Assembly (NCBI GenBank): GCA_037178855.1
Contig: JASJZC010000007.1
Location: forward strand, 9,858,001 to 9,922,000
DNA from: Oscheius sp. JU75
Taxonomy: Eukaryota; Nematoda; Chromadorea; Rhabditida; Rhabditidae
Direction: 5' to 3'
DNA length: 64,000 bases
Positions 1-11,498 of this stretch are shown here, piece by piece (the stretch's first letter is position 1; the number at the start of each line of letters is the position of its first letter). The notes under the pieces were generated by a model. The model was given only the letters and a program-made list of their open reading frames with translations. It was not told the origin of the DNA and ran no database searches. Made by a program: the position numbers and the translations under genes.

Positions 1-38
1 ATATTTAGGAACAGCTCTCCTCTTTCTAATATTTTCAG

Positions 39-479
39 ATTGTGTCACCCAAAAGGCACAACACCAAGATTGATGCTAATTCTTCTGTTTTCTCAAAAAC
101 TTCTTTGGCACGAGGATGTCATCATTGGCTCATCCTTCTTTTTCATCAATTTTCTGCTGCAAACATTTCTTTGCATGTCCGGGTAGTTTTCAGTCTGGGC
201 CCCGCCACGATTTTCATATAGGTATCGCCCTCTCGACAACTGTCTCGGCTAATTCCTACTTTTTCTCTTTTGGTTTGCCACTGAGCGTTGTTGTTATTAG
301 CGTTTATCTTTAGATTTCATCCTAATACTAGACAAACTTAGCGTTTGGGACCAGATAGATATCGCCGAAGTCCTATCTAAACCCACATCAATTTCGTTAA
401 AGGGGTTTTAAAATGTTCTTACTTTCCCATTTTTGTCATCTCTATTCATATCTACCTCATTTTCAGGATCCATAATTGA
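39..479 (+). CDS. possible 3' exons of an unknown membrane protein, cut by the window edge
   Basis: Weak candidate. An acceptor ending TTTTCAG precedes base 39, and one frame of 39-182 is open and hydrophobic, with a stretch like WHEDVIIGSSFFINFLLQTF that would suit a membrane helix. A GT donor at 183 and an acceptor before 467 would add three residues before a TGA at 477-479. The 5' part would lie left of the window. No family was recognised. The donor is not close to consensus and another frame of the same stretch is also open, so the model may be wrong. Confidence 0.22.
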
Positions 480-493
480 TTTTTGACTTCTCC

Positions 494-871
494 ATGAAGA
501 ATAATGAAGGAAGCTCGACTGAAAGCTGTCTTTACCTTCATACAGCGTGTCACGATCTCTGTTCTTTCTACAATGACGACGCAGAGAGGTAGCTAATTCC
601 GGAGCCAGTGGATTTGACTGATTGTGTAAGTCAACTAAAAGGATAGAGTAACCAAAGTTCGAGGGGCTGCAGACTAGGTGCACCACCGTTTTCATTCTCC
701 TGATTTGTCTCTTCGTCATGTACAGCAAATTGTGAGTCTGGTGCTACAAGCTTGGTATGACGATGACCATCGCATCATCTTGGCCTTGGCTATATCAATT
801 ACTATTTTATTGATCTTTGAAAGTTTCTCCTTATTTCCAGGACGCCTCGTTGCCGTACAATCCTGTGCTGA
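494..871 (+). CDS. hypothetical 59-residue single-TM microprotein
   Basis: A three-exon model (494-588, 678-731, 841-871) stays in frame and gives 59 residues. It has a hydrophilic, cysteine-containing N-terminal half, one hydrophobic helix (CTTVFILLICLFVMYS) and a short basic tail ending in Cys. Donors are GTAGCT and GTGAGT; acceptors are CTAG and TTTCCAG. In a second reading of the last two exons, a different frame is open for 28 codons after base 841. No homologue was recognised. Support is limited to intact phase and splice signals. Confidence 0.25.
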
Positions 872-879
872 ATAACCTT

Positions 880-1910
880 CAGCTTCAGTTACCTCAAATG
901 AGTTACCACTACTGTCAGTGTTGAAGTGATCCTCATGCAGTTTGGCATCACTATCAGTTAGAGAGGTTGACCTTCAGTAGGATCTCAAGAAGAAGGCCTT
1001 GGTCCTGTACCAGCAGCCACCTCGTCAGTAGTCCTATATCGAAAAGATAACCGTGGCTGACTAATTGGAAGGCAATAAAACTACTTGTTAGCACTGAATT
1101 TTCTGAAAAATGTTTGTAAGACTCTGGAGGTTTCTCTCTGTCTCTCAATCTTTGTCTTTAAAATTTAAGAGTTCTGGTTGGTAAGCTCTGGCGTTCTTCG
1201 GTTGTCGAGGTTTTTTTCAAGCTACGAGAGGTAACACTGCCTTGCGGTACTCTGCAGTCTATTGGAACAACTTTGGAATAGCAAACTAGAGAATTTCTAA
1301 AATTCACTGTTGCTTTCGTACCTGCTTATACTTTTTCTGACAAAAACAGACAGGTGAGACAGATTCGAACTACAATTTTTGCTCAGATCTATCTCTCTTT
1401 CGGTTAATAAAAGTGGACGCTGTTGGTAAGCGTGCCCCGCATGCAATCCATTAAGCGGCGCGGTCATTCGAGCGACGAGAGGAAACGAGGCTTTTTTGCA
1501 TCCAGGTTAATTTTAAAATCACTCACTTTCCTCTATTAAGCAGAAATAGCACGAAAAGCATTTCCCAATGCCAGGAGATTAGGTTAGAACCTCTTTGTGC
1601 CATCCTTTAGCTCGATGTTTATTTTATTGACCGGAAGCTTACCACTAACCACTAACTACCTGCTTCCAGAAAACTTTCTTTCTGATGGCGAATTTCACGT
1701 AAAATGCGGAATGTCGATGTCACAACGAAATTGCATGTAAGTTGAGTAAAATTGGCTCAAAATCAAGTTCGGTTTGTAGGAAAGATGATACACAACCATA
1801 TACTGGGCGTTCCAACGTCGTCTCATTCTAATACTGTTGGCCTACAATCAACTCCGCTCAACGACGGTATTTTGTTACTTTTTTAAAATAAAGATTTTGG
1901 TTGTTTTCAG
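880..1910. other. intergenic or 5' flank of the WDR20-like gene
   Basis: No convincing gene was seen. The first coding exon of the WDR20-like gene must lie here or further left, because the exon at 1911 begins in phase 1 behind an acceptor (TTGTTTTCAG). The ATG-led stretch near 1704-1739 ends at a good GTAAGTTG donor, but neither of its ATG frames has the phase needed to join 1911, so I did not call it. Confidence 0.4.
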
Positions 1911-4900
1911 TCGCTTTACTTAACTGTATCCAGCCGAAAGAAGAAATCAAGACACATTTCACGACTAGGGAAGGAACATACCGGATCATGACTCAGGCAG
2001 AGTTTTCTCGTCCGACAAGGGTTCCGGTAAGATTAGCACTTATTTTTTCGTACTTTTGGGTTCAGAGCATTCAGCCTGGCCTTCCTAGCTGTTCTGGTGC
2101 TTCCGTACGTGTCTCATTCCTGACCGTGCCTGGCTCCCCGGTGAAGAATATTAGGGTAAGTAGTTGAACGTTTGGTTTTTGGTTAGATTTTTTAAAGACA
2201 AGTTAGCCTATGCCCCTTCGGAGCATGCCTAACTTGTTTCGCCCCTTTGGGGCTCATTGAACCCACTTCCCACTCTTAGAAGCCACTTCCTATCCCTTGA
2301 ATCCACTTCCTTCTCACTCTTTGAACCCTCTTCCATTTCATTAAGCCCATTTCCCATTCCTGACTCTCTTCAGACCGACTCTGTTACCTTTTGAATCCGC
2401 TTCTCCCCCTCTCAACCCTCTTCCCACTCATCGAACCCATTTCCTTACCCTTTGAATCCACTTCCTAGTTTCCGAGCCAACTCCAGACACTTTTAACCCG
2501 CCCTCTTATCTATTGAACTTCCCATCCTGCCAACCCATTTTCCATCATTTGATCCCACTTTCAAACCTTTGAACCCGTTTCCCACCCTTTTAATCAACTT
2601 CCTATTCTTTGAGCGCAATTTCTATCTTTTAAGTCCACTTCTTATCCCTCTAAAACACTTTCACTCTTTAACCCCACTTTTTACCTTTTGAACCCTCTTT
2701 CCTTCCGTTATACTTTTACTCGGTTTCTGTTCCCTACTTTCAGGCTGTCTTGGCTCCCTTCCCTCTTGCTTCAACCCGCCCGCAAGCCTGCAGTTGAGCT
2801 ACCATGACAGGAAAAACGTTCTCCCAACAAAGCTCCCCAAAACTTGACTTGCAAACAATAAGAATAGATATTTCATTTGTCATATGAACAAACATTGGAA
2901 ATGGGGGGAAGGGGAGCGGGAAGAGCTAGGGTTTATCGGCTTAGTGATTTTGAAAAGAAAAAACAAAGAATATCGTGGCACTACGGCTTTGTCATTGACC
3001 GGGACGTATAACAACTGTACAAGTAAACAGAGTAGTGCACACTAATTGCAATAATAGCTTCAGACACACAGACTTTTGAGAATTTTGAATAAAATAAACA
3101 TAGGTTTAACATAGGACATCGCTCAGTATCAAGAAATTCGTGTCGAGACTCTTAAAAATTACTAAAACCGCTGAGAGGAGTGGAACAGTTGTTCGGGCCG
3201 AAAACGAGAGCCTTCTCGGCGATTGCAGCTACAGTTCAACGGATGAGCACCAGGGCGGCGTAACAGCGCAGCGGTAGAGCAATGGTTTTCGAATGAAACG
3301 GTCCCGGATTCGAGCCCCAGTTTATTCAAAGATTTCCTTGCCTCTGTGACAAGTGCCTTACATCCTTAGCCATACACTAAAATTTTCTCAAAAGAAGACA
3401 CACAGAGAGACACACGAACACGGTTTGCAATGTCAATTTTGACAAGAATGTGTGGCCATCAGGAAATCTTCCACGTTCCTTTTTAAAATTATGTCCTAAC
3501 AAGACTGAAAAATCGAATAGTGGTGATACTTTCGAATATGACCAACACGCATAGTCTATACAAGTCAGGCTTTCCCCATCCATGCTGTCGAGCGCATTCT
3601 CATTTTCCAGACTACAAACATAGCTATCATCAGTTTCTCATTTCCCGTGATAAGACAGGAAGTTTCAGCACCACAATGAAAATACTCCTGCCTATTCTCC
3701 CACGATGGACGCCTTGACGGATCCGACTCCCTCGACTTCCGAAGCAGAAGAGTTCCCCGAGAGAATCTGCTTCAACATCGGTCGAGAGCTGTATGTCTAT
3801 CCTTACAAGTAGGTTTTCTGTCTTTTGTTTGTCATTCCCTGAATTCAGAGGCACTCAGACCACCGTCGATCTGAATCGTCCGATTGACAAGCGAGTCTAC
3901 AAAGGAACTTTTCCTACGTGTCACAATTTTAATCAGCAGACTGCTACAAAAGGTAGCTGTCAGTGAGTTTTTTATGAAGATTCGTATCATGAATGGTCTT
4001 TTCAGTCTGATTATTGGCTTCTCTGCCGGTCAGATCCAGAAGATTGACCCGTTCAGGAAGGAGTTCACTTCGAGTCAGTTATATAACGAGGAACGATTTG
4101 TCGATAAGACGGCTGTCACTTGTCTTAAATGGGTTCCAGGTGCTTTTTTCCATTAAATGCTGCAACTTATTTATTTTAGGACAATCTCAGCACTTTTTGG
4201 TCTCCTACGCCAGCGGAAACGTGTATCTCTACAACGAAGAGCTTCAGTGTCAGCAAAATATTCCCTCTTACCAGATTTTCAAGCAGGTAGGGGTTATTTC
4301 GATCCAATTTTGAGTATGTCGCTTTAGGGCGACAGATTTACCATCTTTACCTGCAAATCCAAAACCACACGTAATCCGATGTATCGATGGCAGATTGGAG
4401 CTGGACCTGTCAACCAGTTTGCATTCTCGGGACCCGATGCAAAGTTGCTCGCCACGGTCAGTCATGACGGCTACCTTCGAATCTTCAATTATCACGAGAT
4501 GGAGCTCCTCTGCTACATGAAGTCGTACTTTGGTAAAAGTTTTTGCTATTTTCTGACCTCCTCTTTTTAGGCGGCCTGTTGACTGTAGCCTGGAGCCCCG
4601 ATGCAAAACTTATCGCGACCGGCGGGGAAGACGACCTATTGACCGTCTACCACGTGACAGATAAAAGAGTAGTCCTCCGGGGACAGGGTCACAAAAGCTG
4701 GATCTCACAGGTAGCAGAGTCAGTGATAGATAGAAGTTAGAAAATAGGTCTCCTTCGACCCGTATGTAAGCCAGATGGAGTCGGATGACGTCAACGGAAT
4801 TGTTCTTGACATGTGTTCGGAAGATGGAATGTCTAACTCGTTCAACAGAGAGACAGAATCGGCAATGACTACTCCGATAATGAGAAGTGAGTCCATCTCT

Positions 4901-6912
4901 CAAGATTTCTTTTTCTCGCTTTAAATAGTAATGTTCTGCGGCTACTCTCTAGACGATAGAAGCAGAAAAGAAATGGCTCTATCGGGCATGAACAGCTCCT
5001 GGTGAAAGTTATACAACATCAGCTATGACAATCCACCAATACCTTCTACTGTGAACAAAAATAATGATGACTGACAAATAATCTTTTCCTTAGTTGATAA
5101 TTCTCAGAGTCTAAGACGGGTCGGGTCATACAAATTTTGGAGAAAGGCCCCTCGTTGTAACCCTGACTCTGACATCTCTGCAAGCGCTTGAAACTTTATA
5201 ACCCTGAAACAAAAATCACCTTGGGAACCATTTCTATGCTTTTTTCTTGTCAACATAGCTTGTTCAAAAAGCTTTTCACCCACGGGAATCCAATGAGGAT
5301 GGTATGGTTCGAGTGGCGATATCTGTAGCGAGAACTAGTCGTTTTTACATTTCTTTAAATCAGAAACAGACGAAAGATTTCAGGTCATCTACGAAAGCAG
5401 CCCCAAGCCATGTCATCCGCTTCGCGATGTTCTGTAGCTTCCTTTGGAACTATCGGAGGAGTATGCCATGTATGTTTTCATTTGCCTATCACAATACATA
5501 GCATCTTAAGGGTCTTTGCTATCGAATTGGTACCGTCGGTCACGACACACAACTGTGTCTGTGGGATATTACTGAGGATATGCTCAAGGTAATTCCATGT
5601 CAATCGTCTCACAAGACTATTTTAGCCGCAGAATGTTCAACGTCATCGCAATTCGACTATTCTGGCTCCCACTGGTGTCCTAGAGATTCAGGTACTTTAT
5701 TTAAAAGGCTTGACTGCTCCGCATTGGGAAACCAGACCGAAAAAAAAAGAAAGAAAAAAACTGTTTTCAGACCTCGACGTCAAGACTCGATCCGCTCTCT
5801 GAAGTGTCCCCGCTGCAACTCAATAACGAGAAGCCAAAAAAGAAAAAGTTCCATCGGAGAGGCTTCACGCTTGGCAGAATCGGTGGCGGCGCTAGTGACA
5901 GGTATTACGCTTGAAATAGATATGAACACCAAATGATTTAGGAGACGTCTAGACTCTCCCCTCGGAATGTCTTCGGCAGCAGCAATAGATGAATCAAAAC
6001 TGCTAGGAACGCGTATCTGTCCAAGAATGGAAGATATTCCTGTCATAGGTAGGTCAAGTTTGCTTTATCTTTTCATAGATTATTTGTTACCCTGTTAAAC
6101 AAAAGAAAACAAGACTATGGAGAAAAAATATAAAGAAGACAAAAGAATAAGGTGGCTCTTCTGAAGTTAGTAGAGGATAACACTCAAAATGACTGTTTCT
6201 CCGTGTGCATTCTCCCTGGAACACAAAGGAAACGCGAGCTTAGATTACAGAAACAAACTGAGGAAGTTAATCGACATCATATCGACATTGTGCTACCTGA
6301 CACGGACAGGCGAACAAATTATTGAACTGATACCTGCGGTTGAAGCGACCCAGTGCCTGTTCTGCTACTGAAACTGTTTGACTCTCTTCATAACTTAGCG
6401 AAAACTGTTAAGGATAACACTTTGCCTCCCTATGCTATTCAGAGTCTTACATGCGTTACTAACGCCTCTCGCAATTTGAAAAGCAGAAAAGAGGCCTCTA
6501 AAAAAAGAGAGCAAGCTAGTTCAATGAGACTATAGAAATAATCTAAAAAAAAATGTAGATCCAGATCTACAGCTTAAACGCTTATTTCAATAACATTGCC
6601 ATCCAAAGTTTCTTTTCCTCTTTTCAGAGCCCTTAATGTGCAAGAAGATTGCTCACGAGAGGCTGACGACTCTCGAGTTCCGGCACGACTCTATCGTCAC
6701 TGCTTGCCAAGAAGGCTTTATCTGCACCTGGGCCAGGCCCGGAAAGGTACATTTCACAACACTCATCTTATTTGATAATTCAGAATGCTCCCCTGCCGAG
6801 AAGGGCCGACATCAACTCTCCGATGGCCAGTGTCTCGCCATCGGAGAGCCGCGAACCTACAAAAGAGCTGCCTAATCCTCAAACCCGGTTACACAATTGG
6901 CATCCTACTTAG
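1911..6912 (+). CDS. wdr-20: WDR20-like WD40-repeat protein (5' end incomplete)
   Basis: Orthologue-like to animal WDR20/DMWD. In those animals WDR20 is a cofactor, with WDR48/UAF1, of the deubiquitinases USP12 and USP46. My exon model is 1911-2026, 2075-2155, 3669-3808, 3849-3962, 4006-4139, 4180-4286, 4328-4532, 4571-4710, 4748-4886, 5384-5469, 5511-5588, 5626-5691, 5771-5901, 5942-6048, 6628-6746 and 6784-6912, giving about 629 residues plus a missing start. Family hallmarks appear in order: EEIKTHFTTREGTYR, the CFNIGRELY block, LIIGFSAGQIQKIDPF, KSYFGGLLTVAWSPDAKLIA with GGEDDLLTVY, GHKSWISQVSFDPY, RIGTVGHDTQLCLWDITEDM, and the C-terminal CKKIAHERLTTLEF...VTACQEGFICTWARPGK. A lysine-rich linker (KPKKKKFHRRGF) precedes the last WD block. 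Phase is consistent at every junction. The first exon was not found. It is convergent with the TTLL-15-like gene 178 bp downstream. Confidence 0.9.
2240..2745. repeat. degenerate CCACTTCC/TTTGAACCC minisatellite in a WDR20 intron
   Basis: About 500 bp of the 2156-3668 intron consists of diverged copies of a roughly 20-24 bp unit close to TTTGAACCCACTTCCCACCC. Variants carry CTTTGAATCCACTTCC, CATCGAACCCATTTCC and similar strings. It is pyrimidine-rich on the sense strand. I see no ORF or gene in it. Confidence 0.75.
3257..3327 (+). pseudogene. tRNA-like relic in a WDR20 intron
   Basis: The stretch has an A-box-like segment (GCGCAGCGGTAGAGCA) and, about 38 bases on, a B-box-like segment (GGATTCGAGCCCC), the spacing expected of a tRNA. 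The acceptor and T stems do not pair well, so it is more likely a decayed tRNA or the head of a tRNA-derived SINE than a working gene. The surrounding intron holds nothing else that I recognise. Confidence 0.35.
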
Positions 6913-7085
6913 AAAGTTAAATCTTTGCTCCCGTTAGGAATATCATATGTTTTTATGCTTAACTCCGCATCAGTGTCACAACTTTTCTCCTCTCATGTTT
7001 GTCTGTCCAAAGTGAGACCGTTTTCAATCGGGTATAGGGACTCTAAAATGTATTCGTAAATAGATATTCCACGCGGTTAAACACC

Positions 7086-7091
7086 TTTATT
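7086..7091 (-). terminator. poly(A) signal overlapping the TTLL-15-like stop codon
   Basis: On the minus strand the coding end reads TGT TGA ATAAAG. The last base of the TGA stop is therefore the first A of AATAAA. The 3' UTR would be only a few tens of bases and the gene ends within about 180 bp of the convergent WDR20-like stop. Confidence 0.6.
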
Positions 7092-10028
7092 CAACACCAT
7101 AAATAGTTTTCGCTACATTTCTGCTTATACCATGATTGGAGGAGCAGGTCTTCTTTGGTCAATGGTCCCTTCTTGTCGTAGTCAAACTGCACTCTGACCA
7201 TATGTTGTCTATTCATGTGCTCATGGTATGCGGAGCGTAATATTTTTATCGTCGGCTCGCTCATGCAATGACCGCAGAGCTGACACTCCTGACCGATGAC
7301 ATTCAAAGGGCACATAAAAGACTACTCACTGGCTCTTCGTCACACTTTTTGCATGCATGTAGGCAATTGTCCAAGGAGACGGCAACATCTCGGTCAGTCG
7401 CAAGTATTTGAGCGTCTGTCGGACGGTCTCTGAAAAGAAAAACATGAATAAAAAGCACAAAAATCTTGTCACAACTAAAATGCTGTTGTCTGCATGTCGA
7501 ATCGCCAGATGTAGCATGAAAGAAAATTAACCAGGGTTATTGAGTGTGACATACAGTTTGTAAAATTTTAACTAGGTCTCGGACTCAGAAGTCTGCGAAT
7601 GCATGTCTTTTTGGAGTTTTTGGACTGGCCCCGAGGTTACGATTTGAGTTAAATAAATGTCTTCCCACTTGTGAAGCTGCTTGAATTCGAGTCTGTTCTT
7701 AGAAACACATCTCTACCTCTACTTGTTGTAAAATATCATGTATTTGAATTCCCGCCATTCTTGGGTCCCATCACGATCTCTAGTTTGACGCCCAAACCGA
7801 TGCCGTTCAAATTTGTCTCGCTTCCCAGTTTATTTTAGACTTCGCGTGTTTCCCTCGTTGTTTTCTAGCGAATATTATTATTACCTTTGTGGACATAAAT
7901 ATAACAAGTTTGGCTGATGCCCCGGGGCTCGTGCCAAGTAGATGCTGTTCCAGTCGAGGAGACAACGCTCTCCCAGAGACGCACCTATCCGACTAACTCT
8001 ACTTTGACTTGACTTGCAAAAAGTGGTTGCTGTCACAAAGTAACTTTGACAAATTGGTAATAAGGGATTCAGACACACACACAGAATCAAAGATACTCCG
8101 TCTTCTCGACATATATAACACTACTCAAGTGACGACCAAAAACTGTGGTAACCTGGGGACAACTGTTCAATGCTGACAAGAAAATGATACAGGTAAAATC
8201 TGAAGCATCAATAAACCAGCTCAACACAGTTGTAAATTGATTCGCATTGACTTGAACAAGAGTCCTCTCGTCATTCATCCAACGTATTGTAATTTTTGTT
8301 CCCTAATAGTGTAGTATTAGTTTTCTACCGTTATTTATTTGTTTATCACCGGTTATCCACGCAAGAAAATAGTGTACCTGATTGCCTGTCCCGTACTTTT
8401 TGTGAAAGGCGACGAGAATCCAACAAGACTGAAGATGCTGTGAAGAACTTGTTCATAAAGGATTTGATTCTGCTTAAAGTGACCCGAAGACAGATTTGGG
8501 GACATGTTAGCCTAAACCACTGGATTTTTCACTTAAGGGTGCTCACTTCCATCAAGTATACGGTCAACTCTTCGTCCACAATGAAATCGAAGCGACTCAG
8601 TTCGAACATCTTAGCTCGGAAGGAAACACTTTTCGCGGCTTCCAACATTTTCTCTTGTTGACTTTGAAAAACCTTAACTTTAAACAACACAGTATGAAAA
8701 CTATGTACCTGTGCAATAATAGCTCCAATTTGTGCCCAAATTTTCATTGGATTCTGTCCTTTTGACTGTAAGTAAGCATCTAAGGTCGCTCTTCTTCCCA
8801 GTTTTTGTTCATTATAAAACTTGGACAGAGACGGAATCTTAAAAAGTTTAAATGCTGACAAAAAATACCTACCTCCCAGATCGGGGTATAGTCGTCTCCA
8901 ACAACATACTTATTGACATCCTTAGCATCAAAAGGATAGTAGTCATGGGCACAAAATCTACAAGAACGATACAGTACTGTTTGGGAAAGTAACCTCAATA
9001 GAACATCTCCGTTGTAAATATAAACTTTAAGAGGTTGAAGGGAAGTAACTACGGTATAAATTCCTACATCGAACTTTCTAAAACCATTGTCATTACGTAT
9101 AAAACTATCCGTACCTGTTATCAATGAGAAGAGGTTTGTCAATGAATCTTTGAATGAAGGAATCGCTTTTGGCCAAGTCAAGCTCTTCAACGGGTTTGAT
9201 TTTGATATTTCTGTGAGCATTGTCTTTCTGGACCCATAGGTAATCAGGATGCTCTTTAACAGCCTTCAGAAATGCTTCTTTCTGTTCTGGGAGGGAGAAA
9301 GCTTGAGGCACACCGAGACAAGAGGAGCAAGTAGCGAGAGAGACCTGAAAAGCTGAGCTGACAGAAGTACAAAGAGACAGAGAGACAAAGAGACAGAGAG
9401 ACAAAGAGACAAAGAGACAAAGCAGGGAGACAAAGAGACAGAAAGACTCTTCTTACCTTCCGACTGTAGTACCCAGATCCAGGAACATGATTAATGGCTT
9501 GATTCGGAGTAGACTTTTCAATGTGACTCTTGTACACATTATTTCGACCAGAGCCCAAAGAATAGTCGTGTATCCACATGGCGTCCCATTCCACATCACT
9601 TTCTTGTGGTCCTGTTATAATCTTGTATCCTCTATACTCAAAAGCCTCTCTGATATGCTTCATGTAGGTGTCCAAGGGCTAAACCATTATTGTTCAGACA
9701 AAGATTATAAGATAAACCTCTTGGCCTGGTCCGTCTACCCATGCTATTCTTTGTTGTCTCGCAAGATCTGGTTTTTCTCGTACAGCTGATCTGAAAAGTG
9801 CCCGTGTGTAATGCTAATAGATGTTTATGTTTCACGCTTCTCGCCTTCATGCTGTGGCCGGCGAAAGATGGAAATCAGTTCTTGTCGTAACAAGGACCGG
9901 TTTCTTGCTCATTAAAGCAACATAAAGACCTACCTGTCAGTTGTTTTTAGATCGTGAAGTTGCTGGACAATGTAAGCGATGAAAACGAGGCCGGCTAGCT
10001 GAAGCAGTAGGATCGCATTACCGATCAT
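7091..10028 (-). CDS. ttll-15: TTLL-15-like tubulin-tyrosine-ligase-family membrane protein
   Basis: The model has 12 coding exons and about 530 residues. It begins at 10028 with MIGNAILLLQLAGLVFIAYIV, a signal-anchor-like helix. The next exons (9790-9718, 9678-9457) carry AWVDGPGQE and MWIHDYSLGSG. The TTL core follows: DKPLLIDNRKFDVGIYTVVT, YVVGDDYTPIWE, FDFIVDEELTVYLMEANMSPN (the ATP-grasp end of the domain) and HFKQNQILYEQVL. The C-terminal part is cysteine-rich (HACKKCDEEP, CQLCGHCMSEP) and ends QKCSENYLWC. Family members ligate amino acids such as glutamate to tubulin tails. The N-terminal membrane anchor and Cys-rich tail match the nematode TTLL-15 subgroup, so activity may be unusual. 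The exon near 8009-7890 is the least certain. The stop codon overlaps the poly(A) signal. Promoter and start lie left of 10.1 kb. Confidence 0.85.
9361..9446 (-). repeat. GACAGA/GACAAA microsatellite in a TTLL-15 intron
   Basis: The plus strand is runs of AGAGACAGAGAGACAAAG. On the sense strand of the gene this is TCTCTGTCTCTTTGTC, placed between the donor at 9456 and an acceptor near 9350, so it lengthens the polypyrimidine tract. The same motif recurs elsewhere in the window. Confidence 0.85.
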
Positions 10029-10654
10029 CACAGCGGGTCACACGTATGGAAAGCAAGTTGAACCGATGACCGCGTTGTAGGAAGTCAAGGCGCGAGACAA
10101 AAAGTCTCTAATGAGAATGTCAAATCGATCGAAGTGGTACTCCACTTGACGCCGTTTTCGCTCCCGATTCTAATTCCTAACGGTTTTCGTTAACCTAACT
10201 AGTTGGCTACATACACAACACGTCCAGACGTCGAAAGCTGCTGTTAATCGTATCCAGCGCTCTAAAAAACCCGAGATCAAGTTTGTTGTTCAAATTCATG
10301 CGATATCAATAGAGGCACCGGTAGGTTGAAGAAAGAGACTTGAAGACCGAACAACTATCTACTAATCCCATTTATTCAGTCTACCTAACAAGATTGGTCC
10401 TCTGTTATGTTCGAAGCTGACAGTTGTGCTACTGTGAATTTCTTCTAACAAAGTTAAAGACATCATTTGAGTTGTCTCTGTCAGGTTAGGCATGGACCTG
10501 GACTAGACTTTTCGTCCAGCATTTGTCTTCCTCATGGCGCTTTTCTGCCAAGAGATCTTTGTTTCGTCTCCGTTCCATTGTCGACCGATGTAGACTGGGC
10601 AGACTTCGAGGTTGTAGGGGATGAATTATATGATAACTCTTTTTTCCTCTTTAA
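10029..10654. other. intergenic region between the TTLL-15-like gene and the Smaug 3' UTR
   Basis: It should hold the promoter of the minus-strand TTLL-15-like gene. No conserved element, RNA gene or ORF worth calling was seen. Confidence 0.4.
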
Positions 10655-11498
10655 GACTCTTTAAGAGAAGCTTTATTTTCGCAAAAGTTTGCAGTGGTGC
10701 TATAGAAGCACAGAAAACAGAAAACGGGGATATTTGATGACAATGAGCAAGACTCAGATTGTTCAAGAACTAAAATACAAAGACGACACGTAGCTGCCGT
10801 TACTGTTTGAGAAAAGCGAGGGTCCCAGGCAGCAAGAAAATAATAGGGCTCAATATGAGCCTGTGTACTACAGTTGAGAAGGAAGAGGAGAGAGTGTGTG
10901 AGGATATGTGGGATATCTACAGTCAAAGACAACAAGGCGGAAAGAATAGGATGAGTAAGGAAGTTGTCACAAACCGTGTGTGTCCATCGATCTCGAACAA
11001 ACGATGGGCAAAAGACATGGTATGAGAAGAGAAGGGGGTGAGTGGAGTTCAAAATGTGGCTAAAATATGGAGGAGAGGAGTTGTATCTCGAATACAAGGC
11101 ATAAAATACATCGCTTTCTACAAGGGCATTGGAAGGGATGTGTGTGGGGGCTAAATTTGTACGATTAGAGGGGCTGAAGTTGTGATTAAGAAGTGAAACA
11201 ATTGCAATGCCAATGTGCACTAAAATGTCATGAAATAAAGCCTAGCTTCCGTGAGCTGAGGTTCCAGTAATATGAAGGGTACAGAGAAACATAATGGGCA
11301 GAAGGTGGTTAACATGAGGGGAAAGGAGGAACGAGGCCTCTTTTTAGTTCTCAAGGAAATCAACCGGTGGTTCACCAGAATGTGTTATGAAAAAGCTAGT
11401 TTCGAAAATAAGAAATAGGGGTAGATAATGAGAATGAAACTAACATAACAGCCTACGTACATTATAAGATGAAGAAGGTGGATACATTGTAGTACAGA
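10655..11498 (-). other. probable 3' UTR of the Smaug-like gene
   Basis: This run lies between the Smaug stop (11501-11499) and the first AATAAA on the minus strand (10676-10671, seen as tttatt on the plus strand). A 189-codon open frame here on the minus strand has low-complexity Ser/His/Leu content and no recognisable domain, so UTR is the simpler reading. Smaug-type mRNAs often have long UTRs, but that is only consistent with the call. Confidence 0.45.

Noticed and set aside
1704-1739. Candidate first exon of the WDR20-like gene (ATG...TTGCAT|GTAAGT)
   Set aside because: Both ATG frames end in phase 0 or 2, while the next exon at 1911 needs phase 1.
8296-8661. 121-codon plus-strand open frame
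   Set aside because: Antisense of two TTLL-15-like exons that carry conserved ligase motifs.
10651-11220. 189-codon minus-strand open frame
   Set aside because: Lies in the expected Smaug 3' UTR, between stop and AATAAA. No acceptor or domain supports a separate gene.
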